A DNA stretch of 64,000 nucleotides from Lysobacter silvisoli (GTDB lineage: Bacteria > Pseudomonadota > Gammaproteobacteria > Xanthomonadales > Xanthomonadaceae). The notes under the pieces are model-generated. The model worked only from the letters and a program-made list of their open reading frames with translations. It did not search any database and had not been told where the DNA came from. A program made the position numbers and the translations under genes. Positions 47,711-57,074 of this stretch are shown one piece after another (the stretch's first letter is position 1; each line of letters opens with the position of its first letter). Location: assembly GCF_003382365.1 (NCBI RefSeq), contig NZ_QTSU01000005.1, positions 124,001-188,000 on the forward strand, written 5' to 3'.

Positions 47711-49747
47711 ATGCTGCCCCGCCCCTTCCCCCTGCTGTTCGCCGCGCTCGCGGCCACCCTGGCCACCGCCGCCTGCGCGCAGACCACCGCCGCGCCGCCG
47801 GCCGCCGCCAGCGTGCCCGCGCCCGTCAACGATCCCCAGCTGCCGCGCGTGCGCGCCGCGCTGGAAGCCGCCGAGCGCGGCCAGTTCGACGCCGCCCAAT
47901 ACGCCGACCTCGCCCGCCACCCGTTGTACGGCTGGGTCGAGTACGCCGGCCTGCGCCGCAACATCGACAGCGTGGGCAATGCCCAGGCGCAGAGCTTCCT
48001 GGGCCGCTACGGCAACCAGGCTGCCGGCACCGCGTTCCGCGAAGTGTGGCTGGCCGCGGCCGCGCGCCGCGAGGACTGGCCGGCGTTCATGGCCGCGTGG
48101 AAGCCGGAGCTGGCCAAGAACACCGGCCTGCGCTGCGCCGAACTCAGCGCGCGCCAGGCCCTGCGCCAGGCCGACGCGCAATGGACGCGCGATGCGCAGG
48201 CGGTGTGGACCGCCTCGGGCAAGGCGCTGCCCAACGAATGCGATGCGCCGATGGCACTGCTGGCCGCGCAGGGCGGCCTGACCTCCGAACTGCGCTGGCG
48301 GCGCATCGACGCCGCCGCGGCCGAGTGGCTGCCCGCGGTGATGCGCAGCGCCGCGCGCGGCCTGCCCGCCGACGAACAGGCCCAGGCCAACGACTACGCC
48401 GCGTTCCTGGAAGCGGTCAACGAGCGTGCGCTGAGCTGGCCCAAGACCGAGCGCAGCCGGCGCATGGCCTCCTACGGCCTGGCGCGGCTGGGCAAGTCGG
48501 CGCCGGTGGCGGCCGAGGCGCAGCTGCCCAAGTACGCCAATGCGCTGGGCTTCAGCGACGAAGACCGGGGCCGCGTGCTCTATCAGGTGGCGCTGTGGAC
48601 GGTGGCCTCGTACGAGCCCGAGTCGGCGCAGCGCCTGGCCAACGTGCCGGCGGTGTCCTACGACGAACGCCTGCACGAATGGCGCGCGCGCGAGGCCATG
48701 TCGCGTTCGGACTGGGCCGGCGCGCTGGCCGCGATCCGGCGCATGGGCCCCAAGCAGCGCAACGATTCGCGCTGGCAGTATTTCGAAGCGCGCCTGACCG
48801 AACGCGCCGGCGACAAGGCCGGCGCCGACCGCCTGTACCGCGACGCCGCGCGCAAGCCCGAGTTCCACGGCTTCCTGGCCGCCGACCGCGTCGGCCTGCC
48901 CTACGCGCTGTGCCCGCTGATCCCCAACGACACCGCCGCGGCCAAGGCCGCGATCGCGCGCGACGGCGCGGTGCTGCGGGCGATGGGCCTGTACAAGATC
49001 GAGCGCAAGTCCTGGGCCACGCGCGAATGGGACGAGGCGCTGTCGCGCTTCGACGACGACCAGCGCCGGATCGCGGTGGAAGTGGCGCAGAGCTACGGCT
49101 GGTTCGACCGCGCGGTGTTCTCGCTGAGCAAGGACCCGCAGGGCAAGCCCAAGCCCGACGAGCTGCGCCTGTACCAGCTGCGCTTCCCGCTGCACCACGA
49201 CGACACCATCCGCCGCGAGTCGGCGCGCAACGGCCTGGACCCGGCCTGGGTCGCGGCCGAGATCCGCGCCGAAAGCGTGTTCGACCCCACCGCGCGCTCC
49301 GGCGCCAACGCAATGGGCCTGATGCAGGTGCTGCCCACCACCGGCGCCAACGTCGCCCGCCGCCTGGGCCTGCCCTGGGGCGGCGCGTCCAGCCTGTACG
49401 ACTCGGACACCAACATCGTCCTGGGCACGGCTTACCTGCGCGAGCTGCTGGACAAGTACGGCGGCCAGCCCTACTTCGCCATGGCCGGCTACAACGCCGG
49501 GCCCGCGCCGCTGGCGCGCTGGCAGTCGCAGCGCCCCGGCATGGATGCGGACTTCTGGATCGAGACCATCAGCTACAAGGAAACGCGCGAATACGTGGCG
49601 CGCGTGCTGGCCTTCAGCGTGATCTACGACTGGCGCCTCAACGGCGACGCGATGAACCTCACCGACCGCATGCGCGGCCGCATCGACGCGCCGCGCAAGC
49701 GCTTCGCCTGCCCGCTGGCCGCGGCGCCGGCGGCGAAGACGCCGTGA
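47711..49747 (+). CDS. slt: Soluble lytic murein transglycosylase
   Basis: A 678-residue periplasmic enzyme with an N-terminal signal peptide (to about residue 23). The long alpha-superhelical region of Slt70 is followed by a lysozyme-like domain. The catalytic Glu521 sits in IRAESVFDP, followed by the SGANAMGLMQVLP motif and AMAGYNAGP. It cleaves peptidoglycan glycan strands to give 1,6-anhydro ends. The stop overlaps the next gene's GTG start by four bases. The start is leaderless. Length and motif order agree with the family. Confidence 0.94.
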   Translation: MLPRPFPLLFAALAATLATAACAQTTAAPPAAASVPAPVNDPQLPRVRAALEAAERGQFDAAQYADLARHPLYGWVEYAGLRRNIDSVGNAQAQSFLGRYGNQAAGTAFREVWLAAAARREDWPAFMAAWKPELAKNTGLRCAELSARQALRQADAQWTRDAQAVWTASGKALPNECDAPMALLAAQGGLTSELRWRRIDAAAAEWLPAVMRSAARGLPADEQAQANDYAAFLEAVNERALSWPKTERSRRMASYGLARLGKSAPVAAEAQLPKYANALGFSDEDRGRVLYQVALWTVASYEPESAQRLANVPAVSYDERLHEWRAREAMSRSDWAGALAAIRRMGPKQRNDSRWQYFEARLTERAGDKAGADRLYRDAARKPEFHGFLAADRVGLPYALCPLIPNDTAAAKAAIARDGAVLRAMGLYKIERKSWATREWDEALSRFDDDQRRIAVEVAQSYGWFDRAVFSLSKDPQGKPKPDELRLYQLRFPLHHDDTIRRESARNGLDPAWVAAEIRAESVFDPTARSGANAMGLMQVLPTTGANVARRLGLPWGGASSLYDSDTNIVLGTAYLRELLDKYGGQPYFAMAGYNAGPAPLARWQSQRPGMDADFWIETISYKETREYVARVLAFSVIYDWRLNGDAMNLTDRMRGRIDAPRKRFACPLAAAPAAKTP

Positions 49748-50664
49748 ACGTACCCGCTCGCCGCCACATCGTGGTGCTGGGCGGCACCGGCTTCGTCGGC
49801 CGCCGCCTGGTCGAGCAACTGCTGCACGACGGCCACCGCACCACCGTGCTCAGCCGCGGCGCCGATCCGGCCAAGCGCGCGCAGCTGCCGCGCGGCAGCA
49901 GCCTGATCGAAGGCGACGTGCACGATCGCGGTTTTCTCAGCGCGGTGCTGGACGACGCCGACGCGGTGGTCAACCTGATCGGCATCCTCAACGAGCGCGG
50001 CGACGACGGCCGCGGCTTCGAGCAGGTGTACGTGAGCCAGCTGGAGTCGCTGATCGCGGCCATGCGCGATATGGGCGTGCGCCGGCTGCTGCAGATGAGC
50101 GCGCTGGGCGCGGGCAGCGGCGAAAGCCATTACCTGCAGGCGCGCGGACGCGCCGAGGCGCTGGTGCGCGGCTCGCAGCTGGACTGGACTTTGTTCCGGC
50201 CCTCGGTGATCGCCGGTCCCGGCGACGGTTTGTTCTGCCGCTTCGACCAGCTGCTGCGCTACGCGCCGCTGCTGCCGATCGGCCGCGCCGACGCGCGCTT
50301 CCAGCCGGTGTGGGTGGACGACGTGGTCGCCGCGTACTCGCGTGCGCTGGCCGACGGCGGCAGCATCGGCCAGAGCTACGACCTGGTCGGCCCCGACGTG
50401 CTCAGCCTGGCCGAGATCGTGCGCCTGACCGCGCGTGCGCGCGGCCGCCTGCGCGGGGTGATCGCGCTGCCGCCCAGGCTGGGCCGCCTGCAGGCCGGCA
50501 TCGGCGAGCACCTGCCCGGCAAGCCGATCAGCCGCGACAACTGGCGCTCGCTGCAGACCGATTCGGTCAGCGCCTACAACGGCCTGCCCAAGCTGGGCAT
50601 CGCACCGACGCCGGTGGTGCCGCGCGTACGCGAGATTCTGGGCTTGGAGCCGGCGCGCGGCTGA
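49744..50664 (+). CDS. NDUFA9-like NAD(P)-binding protein (atypical SDR)
   Basis: A 306-residue protein of the extended/atypical SDR type. The dinucleotide motif VLGGTGFVGRRL lies at residues 12-23. LLQMSALGAG and FRPSVIAGPGDG follow as in complex I NDUFA9-like and UDP-sugar epimerase-like proteins. The SDR catalytic Tyr-x-x-x-Lys is not obvious, so it may bind rather than convert a nucleotide. GTG 49744 overlaps the slt stop (GTGA), indicating translational coupling. Function in complex I stability is by family analogy only. Confidence 0.85.
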   Translation: MNVPARRHIVVLGGTGFVGRRLVEQLLHDGHRTTVLSRGADPAKRAQLPRGSSLIEGDVHDRGFLSAVLDDADAVVNLIGILNERGDDGRGFEQVYVSQLESLIAAMRDMGVRRLLQMSALGAGSGESHYLQARGRAEALVRGSQLDWTLFRPSVIAGPGDGLFCRFDQLLRYAPLLPIGRADARFQPVWVDDVVAAYSRALADGGSIGQSYDLVGPDVLSLAEIVRLTARARGRLRGVIALPPRLGRLQAGIGEHLPGKPISRDNWRSLQTDSVSAYNGLPKLGIAPTPVVPRVREILGLEPARG

Positions 50665-50711
50665 AGGTGGCCCGGTGCGCTGCATCGGCGTCACGAACAT
50701 TCGTAGCATCA

Positions 50712-50739
50712 CTGGATTCCCGCCTTTGCGGGAATGACG
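50712..50739. repeat. REP-like hairpin, half unit
   Basis: CTGGATTCCCGCCTTTGCGGGAATGACG corresponds to the right half of the 85-bp units at 10552-10749. Confidence 0.75.
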
Positions 50740-50846
50740 AGCGAAAGAAGGCGAGGCGACAAATCGCCGCACCAGCGCCGCCCCGCCCTCGCTCTCCCGC
50801 TCCACAAGCCTTAGCATCGGTATCCACTCCACACAGGACTGCCGCC

Positions 50847-51224
50847 ATGGGCCTGCTCGACACCCTGCTCGGCCACGCCGGCGACAAGCCGGTCGACAAG
50901 ATCGCCGAAGACTTCATGCCGCTGCTCGCGCCCGGCGAAACCGTGCAGCGCGCGTTCGGCGAGATCCGCGACCTGATCGTGTTCACCGACCGCCGCCTGA
51001 TCCTGGTGGACAAGCAGGGCGTGACCGGCCGCAAGACAGAATTCCTCAGCCTGCCCTACCGCAGCATCGTGATGTTCTCGCTGGAAACCGCTGGCCACTT
51101 CGACCTGGAGTCGGAGCTGCGGGTGTGGGTGTCCGGCCAGGCCGCGCCGATCGTGCGCCACCTGGGCCGCAGCAGCGGCGCCGAGGACATCATCGGCCTG
51201 CTGGCGCAGAACGCGCCGCGCTGA
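50847..51224 (+). CDS. PH-domain protein (bacterial PH family)
   Basis: A 125-residue cytosolic protein matching the bacterial pleckstrin-homology fold. Key pieces are [28 protein letters not shown] and [13 protein letters not shown]. Such proteins are common and their role is unknown. ATG 50847 is taken because the upstream part of the frame is unconserved and proline-rich. It lies 16 bases before cca on the same strand, so the two may share a transcript. A palindromic repeat separates it from the NDUFA9-like gene. Confidence 0.85.
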   Translation: MGLLDTLLGHAGDKPVDKIAEDFMPLLAPGETVQRAFGEIRDLIVFTDRRLILVDKQGVTGRKTEFLSLPYRSIVMFSLETAGHFDLESELRVWVSGQAAPIVRHLGRSSGAEDIIGLLAQNAPR

Positions 51225-51240
51225 GCGCGGTCCGCGCGGC

Positions 51241-52467
51241 ATGAAGACCTACCTGGTCGGCGGCGCGGTACGCGACCGGCTGCTGGGCCGCGAGCCCGGC
51301 GACCGCGACTACGTCGTGGTCGGCGCGACCCCGCAAGCCATGCTCGACGCCGGCTACAAGCCGGTGGGCCGCGACTTCCCCGTGTTCCTGCATCCGCACA
51401 GCGGCGAGGAATACGCGCTGGCGCGCACCGAACGCAAGTCCGGACGCGGCTACCGCGGTTTCGTCGTCGACACCGATCCCGCGGTGACGCTGGAAGAGGA
51501 CCTGGGCCGGCGCGACTTCACCATCAACGCCATCGCCCAGGACGAGGACGGCCGTCTGGTCGATCCCTACGGCGGCGCGCGCGATGTCGAGGCGCGGGTG
51601 CTGCGCCACGTCGGTCCGGCCTTCGTCGAAGATCCGCTGCGGGTGTTGCGTGCGGCGCGCTTCATGGCCCGCTTCGCGCCGCTGGGTTTCAGCGTGGCGC
51701 CGGAGACCGTGGCGCTGATGCGCGAGATGGCGGCCTCGGGCGAGTTGGCCGAACTGGTGCCCGAGCGCGTGTGGCAGGAACTGCGCCGCGCGCTCGCCAG
51801 CGAGCGGCCTTCGGCCTTCCTGCATACCTTGCGCCAGGCCGATGCGCTGGCCGCGGTGCTGCCGGAAGTGGACGCGCTGTACGGCGTGCCGCAGCGCGCC
51901 GAGTACCACCCCGAAGTCGACACCGGCACGCACATCGAACTGGTCTGCGACATGGCCGCACGGCTGGCGCCGGGCGACGACCTGATCGGCTATGCCGCGC
52001 TCACCCACGACCTGGGCAAGGCGCTGACGCCCGCCGACGTGCTGCCCAAGCACGTCGGTCACGAACAGGCCGGCCTGGCGCCGCTGCGCGCGCTCAGCGA
52101 ACGGCTGAAGGTGCCGACCGAACACCGCCAGCTGGCCGAAGCCGCCTGCCGCGAGCATTTGAACGTGCACCGCTTCGACGAACTGCGCGCCAGCACCGTC
52201 TTCGATCTGATCGCGCGCTGCGACGGCTTCCGCCAGCCCGAGCGCGTGCGCCGCATGAGCGTGGTCTGCGAAGCCGACAAGCGCGGCCGCACCGGCCTGT
52301 CCGAAGTCGAGTACCCGCAAGGCCCGCGCCTGCGCGCGGCGCTGGACGCCGCCCTGGCCGTGCGCGCCGCCGACGTCGCCCAGGGCCGCAGCGGCCCCGA
52401 AGTCGGCGAAGCCCTGCGCAAAGCGCGCATCGCCGCAATCGCCCAGGCCTCCGGCAAGTCGCCATGA
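51241..52467 (+). CDS. cca: Multifunctional CCA protein (tRNA nucleotidyltransferase)
   Basis: A 408-residue enzyme that adds or repairs the 3' CCA of tRNAs. The class II head has [11 protein letters not shown] and catalytic carboxylates in GDRDYVVVG (Asp21, Asp23). [10 protein letters not shown] and [12 protein letters not shown] follow. The C-terminal HD domain ([16 protein letters not shown]) adds phosphohydrolase activity as in E. coli-type proteins. No signal peptide. ATG 51241 is the family start. The orphan tRNA remnant at 3941 keeps its CCA encoded, as do tRNAs of this group. Confidence 0.96.
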   Translation: MKTYLVGGAVRDRLLGREPGDRDYVVVGATPQAMLDAGYKPVGRDFPVFLHPHSGEEYALARTERKSGRGYRGFVVDTDPAVTLEEDLGRRDFTINAIAQDEDGRLVDPYGGARDVEARVLRHVGPAFVEDPLRVLRAARFMARFAPLGFSVAPETVALMREMAASGELAELVPERVWQELRRALASERPSAFLHTLRQADALAAVLPEVDALYGVPQRAEYHPEVDTGTHIELVCDMAARLAPGDDLIGYAALTHDLGKALTPADVLPKHVGHEQAGLAPLRALSERLKVPTEHRQLAEAACREHLNVHRFDELRASTVFDLIARCDGFRQPERVRRMSVVCEADKRGRTGLSEVEYPQGPRLRAALDAALAVRAADVAQGRSGPEVGEALRKARIAAIAQASGKSP

Positions 52468-52481
52468 GCCCCCGCCTTGGG

Positions 52482-52577
52482 GTAGGAGCGGCGTAAGCCG
52501 CGACCGCGCAACCGCAGCTACGACGAACGTTCGCCGACCCACGCGGCTCCGGGTCGCGGCTCACGCCGCTCCTACCC
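52482..52577. repeat. Inverted GTAGGAGCGGC repeat pair
   Basis: GTAGGAGCGGCGTAAGCCGCG on the left and CGCGGCTCACGCCGCTCCTAC on the right make an inverted pair between cca and the receptor. Same family as 43339-43441. Confidence 0.75.
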
Positions 52578-52636
52578 CAAAGCAACGCCGCTCCCACAGG
52601 GCCGGCTTGGCTAAAGCTTCGCGCGTTCGAAACAAA

Positions 52637-52666
52637 ACGCCGGGCGGCCTCGCGGCCGCCCGGCGT
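52637..52666 (-). terminator. Terminator of the third TonB-dependent receptor
   Basis: ACGCCGGGCGGCC and its complement around loop TCGC, a 13-bp GC stem. On the minus strand it is followed by TTTTGTT. Confidence 0.85.
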
Positions 52667-52692
52667 TTGGGTTCGCCGCAGAACGACGCGGC

Positions 52693-55203
52693 TTAGAAGC
52701 GATAGTCCAAGCGCACGTAGTAGCTGCCGCCGTTCATGCCGAAGGGCATGGTTTCCCAGCCGTACTTGAAGCCCAGCGACGGGAACGGGTTCACGCCGGG
52801 GTTGTCGGCGCCCACCGTCCACTTGTCCGGGTACTGGTCGAAGATGTTGTTGCCGCCCACGGTCAGGTGCAGATCCTCGTTGAACGAGTAGCGCACCGCC
52901 AGGTCGAACAGGGTCTTGCCGCCCCAGGTCTGCTCCGGCGCGAAGAACTCGCCGGTGACCGAGCCGTAGTAGTTGGCGCGACCGGTGATCTGCCAGTCGC
53001 CGGTCTGATACACCGCCTGCAGCACGTGGTGCGCGCGCGGCTGGCCGCGTTCGACCAGGGTTTCCTGCGCCTGATCGAACAGCTGGCCCGGCGCCAGGAT
53101 CGACGAGTTGGAATGGATCTCGCGCACCTCGGTCTTGTTGAAGTGCACCAGCGCGGTCAGGGTCAGGTTGCTGCCGCCGGCGAACTCGGTGTTGTGGTTG
53201 GCGACGATGTCCAGGCCGGTGGTGCGGGTGTCGATGGCGTTGGTGAAGAACTGCGCCTGGCCCACGCGGAACGGCGACAGCGCGGCGGCGATCGGGCAGT
53301 TGCTGTTGCTGCCGTTGCAGGGCAGCCCGTCGGTGCCCACCGTCTCGGGCGCGATCACGCCGGAGAAGATGATGCGGTCGTCGATGTCGATGCGGAACAG
53401 GTCGGCGGTCAGCGAGAAGCGGTCGTTGGGCTTGAACACCAGGCCCACCGAGCCGCTGCGCGAGGTCTCTTCCTTCAGCGGCGCCACGCCCAGCGCGCGC
53501 GTCACCGCGCTGTCCTGACGCGCGGTCAGGGTGTCGGTGAGGGTGCCGTCGGGGTTGAGGTTGGTCGAGACCTGGTTGTAGTACTGCTGCTGCACGCCCG
53601 GTGCGCGGAAGCCGGTGGACAGGGTGCCGCGGATGGCGAAGCGCTCGGTGGCGTCGAAGCGCGCCGACAGCTTGCCGGTGGTGGTGTTGCCGAAGTCCGA
53701 GTAGTCCTCGAAACGCACCGCGCCGCCGAGCAGGAAGCGGTCGCTGAGGTTGGTTTCGGCGTCGAAGTACAGCGCCATGCTGTGGCGGCCTTCGTCGACC
53801 TCGGTGCCCGGGGTGAAGCCCGGGAAGCCCTGGATGCCGCCCGGCGCGAGGTCGCCGGTCTGGCCGCGGATGATGATGGCCGGATTGTTGGTGCGGCCGT
53901 AGGTGTACGACACCGGGTCGCCGGCCTCGATCGCGTAGTTGTCCTGGCGCCATTCGAAACCGGTGGCCAGGTACAGCGGACGCTCGTTGAAGCCGTTCAC
54001 GCTGCCGCGGAAGTCCAGGTTGAACGTGGTCTGGTCGTACTTCAGCGTGCCAGTGTCGGCGCTGGTCGGCGAAGCGGCGTAGATGCCGGCGGCCGGGTTG
54101 GCCGGATCGCGCGGCTCGTACCACCAGCTCACGTTGACCGAGTTGGCCTCTTCGAAGCCGAACTTGCTGCGGCCGTGGTTGATCGAGATGTCCCAATCCC
54201 AGTTCTCGCCCAGCGGCGCCTTGTAACCCACCGCCAGCGAGGCGTCGTCCACCGTGGTCAGGATTTGCGGCAGGAAGCCGTTGGGGTACAGCGCCGGCAC
54301 CGTGCGGTTGTCGCCGGCACTGCGGAAGAAGCCGGAGGAATCGCCCTCGCGGCGCGAGATGCCGCCGAACCAGTACAGCTCGCCCTTGCCCACCGGCAGG
54401 CCGCCGTTGAGCCACAGGTAATAGTCCTTGGCGTCGGCGTCGCCCAGGCGCTGGGTCACGCGTGGCGGGTTGGTGCGCAGGCTGTCGGGGCCGGCGCGGT
54501 TGGTCTCGTTGCGGTTGCGCGCTTCGGCCGAGAGGTTGATGAAGCCTTCGCCGCCGAGCTTGAAGCCGGTGTTGACCGAACCGTGCAGCATCTCGCCGTC
54601 GCCGGCGTAGTACTGCGCGCCCTCCACCGACAGTTCGGTGTGGTCGGTCTGGCGCTTGAGGATGATGTTGATCACGCCGGCGATCGCGTCGGAGCCGTAC
54701 TGCGCGGCGGCGCCGTCGCGCAGCACTTCGATGCGCTCGATCGCCGAGACCGGAATCGCGTTGATGTCGGTGCCGGCCGAACCGCGGCCGATGGTCTGCT
54801 GCACGTTGACCAGCGCCTGCTGGTGGCGGCGCTTGCCGTTGACCAGCACCAGCACCTGGTCCGGACCCAGCGCGCGCAGCGTGGCCGGGCGCAGGATGTC
54901 GGTGCCGTCGCTGACGAAGGTGCGCGAGAAGTTGAACGAGGGTTCCAGCATCTGCAGGATCTGGCCGACCTCGAGCGCGCCGGTGGCGTTGATCTCTTCG
55001 CGGCCGATCACGTCCACCGGTGCGGCGGTGTCCTCGGCGGTGCGCCCGCGCACGCGCGAGCCGATGACCTGGACCGCGTCCAGGGTGGTCGCCGATTCTT
55101 CGCCGGCGGGCGCTGCGGTTTGGGCGTAGGCGGGGGCCAGGGCGCCGGCGGCCATAGCGGCGGCCACGGCCAGGGCCAGTCGATTGCGGTGCACTGCGGG
55201 CAT
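52693..55203 (-). CDS. TonB-dependent receptor, ligand unknown
   Basis: An 836-residue outer-membrane receptor. Signal peptide residues 1-28 (PAYAQTA), TonB-box region with LDAVQVIGSRVRGR, plug motifs RALGPDQVLVLVNGKRRH and [30 protein letters not shown]. The barrel ends RLDYRF. It has AAGGA about ten bases before ATG 55203, and TTAAGAACTTGTGAACC lies upstream. No neighbouring gene suggests a substrate. It differs clearly from the receptors at 19139 and 29387 and is closest in plug style to the one at 43518. Confidence 0.92.
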   Translation of the reverse strand: MPAVHRNRLALAVAAAMAAGALAPAYAQTAAPAGEESATTLDAVQVIGSRVRGRTAEDTAAPVDVIGREEINATGALEVGQILQMLEPSFNFSRTFVSDGTDILRPATLRALGPDQVLVLVNGKRRHQQALVNVQQTIGRGSAGTDINAIPVSAIERIEVLRDGAAAQYGSDAIAGVINIILKRQTDHTELSVEGAQYYAGDGEMLHGSVNTGFKLGGEGFINLSAEARNRNETNRAGPDSLRTNPPRVTQRLGDADAKDYYLWLNGGLPVGKGELYWFGGISRREGDSSGFFRSAGDNRTVPALYPNGFLPQILTTVDDASLAVGYKAPLGENWDWDISINHGRSKFGFEEANSVNVSWWYEPRDPANPAAGIYAASPTSADTGTLKYDQTTFNLDFRGSVNGFNERPLYLATGFEWRQDNYAIEAGDPVSYTYGRTNNPAIIIRGQTGDLAPGGIQGFPGFTPGTEVDEGRHSMALYFDAETNLSDRFLLGGAVRFEDYSDFGNTTTGKLSARFDATERFAIRGTLSTGFRAPGVQQQYYNQVSTNLNPDGTLTDTLTARQDSAVTRALGVAPLKEETSRSGSVGLVFKPNDRFSLTADLFRIDIDDRIIFSGVIAPETVGTDGLPCNGSNSNCPIAAALSPFRVGQAQFFTNAIDTRTTGLDIVANHNTEFAGGSNLTLTALVHFNKTEVREIHSNSSILAPGQLFDQAQETLVERGQPRAHHVLQAVYQTGDWQITGRANYYGSVTGEFFAPEQTWGGKTLFDLAVRYSFNEDLHLTVGGNNIFDQYPDKWTVGADNPGVNPFPSLGFKYGWETMPFGMNGGSYYVRLDYRF

Positions 55204-55331
55204 GGGTTCGATTCCTTGCGAGGGGCGGGCGGCGGACGTCGCCGACGTCCGGGCCGAGGTTCACAAGTTCTTAACCTTTGCGCAATAAGCCGTGTGACTG
55301 TGCCGACTTTGGCTTGTCCACGCCCGTCACA

Positions 55332-55778
55332 CTATGACGAACGCGTGTCCGCCAGACGCGCGTCGATGCGCTGCAGCAGCAGCGCCAGCGGGGTCGAGGC
55401 CGTGGCCAGGCCGGCCAGCACGCCCAGGGCGTTGGCCACCGCGTCGCGGCTGTCGCCCATGCGGCCCTCGGCCAGCGCCGCCTGGGCGTATTCCAGGGCC
55501 ACGCCCAGCACGATCAGCCCGGCCGCGCTCAGCGCCTGCGGCCGCATGCGCGCGAACAGCATCACCGCGTAGGCGGCCAGCGCGAAGTAGGTAAGGAAGT
55601 GCCCGACCTTGTCCGAGCCGGGGAACGGCGAGGACGGCAGGCCGCTGCCGGGCAGCAAGGACACCGCCACGGTGGCGATCACGCCCGCCGCGCCCAGCGC
55701 CAGCCAGCGCCGCGGCGTGCGCAACGGGCGCAGCCACGGGCCCTTGGGCGCGTCATCGCGCCGGCGTGCGGCGCTCAC
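55332..55778 (-). CDS. VanZ-like membrane protein
   Basis: A 148-residue protein with about four helices. The segment GSDKVGHFLTYFALAAYAVML followed by EYAQAAL is the VanZ-family pattern. GTG 55778 overlaps the stop of the upstream methyltransferase gene (GTGA), so it is translationally coupled. VanZ-like proteins are of uncertain function; teicoplanin resistance is known for one member only. An arginine-rich N-terminus precedes the first helix. Confidence 0.8.
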   Translation of the reverse strand: MSAARRRDDAPKGPWLRPLRTPRRWLALGAAGVIATVAVSLLPGSGLPSSPFPGSDKVGHFLTYFALAAYAVMLFARMRPQALSAAGLIVLGVALEYAQAALAEGRMGDSRDAVANALGVLAGLATASTPLALLLQRIDARLADTRSS

Positions 55779-56977
55779 AGGCGGTGGCTCAGGTCGCCGG
55801 CCAGGAAGGCCACGCCGAACTCCACGTCCTTCTCGAAGCCCATCACCTGGAAACGCTCGCCCATTTCGCTGGGCAGGGTCAGGCGCTTGACCTCGTTGTG
55901 GCGGCGCTGGCGCTCGGCCGGATCGGCGATGGCCTCGATGCGTTCCAACACGCCGGCCAGGCCGTTGCCGAGCAGGAAGCTGGCCTGCGAGCAGTAGCCG
56001 GCGAAATCGAAGCCGGCCGCCACGCCGGCCTCGGCCAGCGCGGTGAAATCCACCGACGCGGTCAAATCCTGCAGGCCCGGCCACAGCAGCGCGTCGTGGT
56101 GCATGCGATGGCGGTAGAACGCGCGCAGGGTGCCGTCGCTGCGCTCGGGTGCGTAGTACTCCGCGCGCGCGTAGCCGTAATCGACGAACAGCATGGCGCC
56201 CGCGCGCAGGCCGCCGGACACCGCCTGGATCCAGTACGGCAGCTGCGGCAGCAGCTCGGAGCGGTAGCCCTCGTCCAGCGTGCGTTCGATGCGGCGTTCG
56301 ACATGGCGCACCGCGTTGCCGAGGAAGGCGTCGGCCTCGCGCAGTTCGATCGCGAAACCGTCGCCGGCCACGACCACGTGCTCCTCGTAGACCTCGCCGT
56401 TGCGGATCGCGAAGCGCGGCGTGGGCAGCGCGTCGATGACCTCGTTGGCGAACAGCACGCCGTCCCAATCCTCCGGGAATGGACCGTCCAGCCATTCCAC
56501 CAACTCGAACAGCGGCGGCGTCAGCCGCTGCTGCAGGCGTTCGCGCTGGCGCAGGCGCAGCTCGGCGCTGGGCTCGAGGATGGCGTAGCGGTCGGGCAGC
56601 GCATCCAGCTCCAGCAGCCGCTTCAGCGCGACCTCGGCGAAGGCGCCGGTGCCGCCGCCCAGTTCCAGGAAACGCGCGCTCGGGCCGAGCTGGCGCAGCA
56701 CCGGCGCCACCGCCTCGGCCACGCAGGCGGCGAAGATCGGGCCGATCTCGGGCGCGGTGACGAAGTCGCCGTCGGAGCCGAACTTACGCGAGCCGGCGCT
56801 GTAATACCCCAGCCCCGGCGCGTACAGCGCCAGCTCCATGTAGCGCGAAAACGGGATGGCGCCGTCGCCGGCCTGGATCTGCGCGCGGATCAGCGCTTCC
56901 AGTCGCGCGCTGTGCTCCAGCGCGTCGGGGCCGGGTGCGGGCAGCGTGGCGGGGTCTTGGGGTCGGGCATCGGACAT
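55775..56977 (-). CDS. MidA-like SAM-dependent methyltransferase (NDUFAF7 family)
   Basis: A 400-residue cytosolic methyltransferase. The SAM motif is FLELGGGTGAFAEV near residue 104; RYMELALYAPGLGYYS and DGDFVTAPEIGPIF at the front and FVDYGYAR are family hallmarks. NDUFAF7 in mitochondria methylates an arginine of complex I; a similar role here is by analogy. A TATACT box lies six bases before ATG 56977, so the transcript is probably leaderless. The VanZ-like gene follows with a GTGA overlap. Confidence 0.9.
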   Translation of the reverse strand: MSDARPQDPATLPAPGPDALEHSARLEALIRAQIQAGDGAIPFSRYMELALYAPGLGYYSAGSRKFGSDGDFVTAPEIGPIFAACVAEAVAPVLRQLGPSARFLELGGGTGAFAEVALKRLLELDALPDRYAILEPSAELRLRQRERLQQRLTPPLFELVEWLDGPFPEDWDGVLFANEVIDALPTPRFAIRNGEVYEEHVVVAGDGFAIELREADAFLGNAVRHVERRIERTLDEGYRSELLPQLPYWIQAVSGGLRAGAMLFVDYGYARAEYYAPERSDGTLRAFYRHRMHHDALLWPGLQDLTASVDFTALAEAGVAAGFDFAGYCSQASFLLGNGLAGVLERIEAIADPAERQRRHNEVKRLTLPSEMGERFQVMGFEKDVEFGVAFLAGDLSHRL

Positions 56978-56983
56978 GCGGGC

Positions 56984-56989
56984 AGTATA
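56984..56989 (-). promoter_or_regulatory. -10 box of the MidA-like gene, leaderless arrangement
   Basis: On the minus strand TATACT, six bases (GCCCGC), then ATG at 56977. Same geometry as lacI and slt. Confidence 0.5.
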
Positions 56990-57074
56990 AGGAAGCGCGC
57001 CGTGATCCCATCGCGAGCGCTGCGCTCGCGTTTCCTCGTTACTCTCTACGCGTTCCTACGACCAGGCCCCCGTC

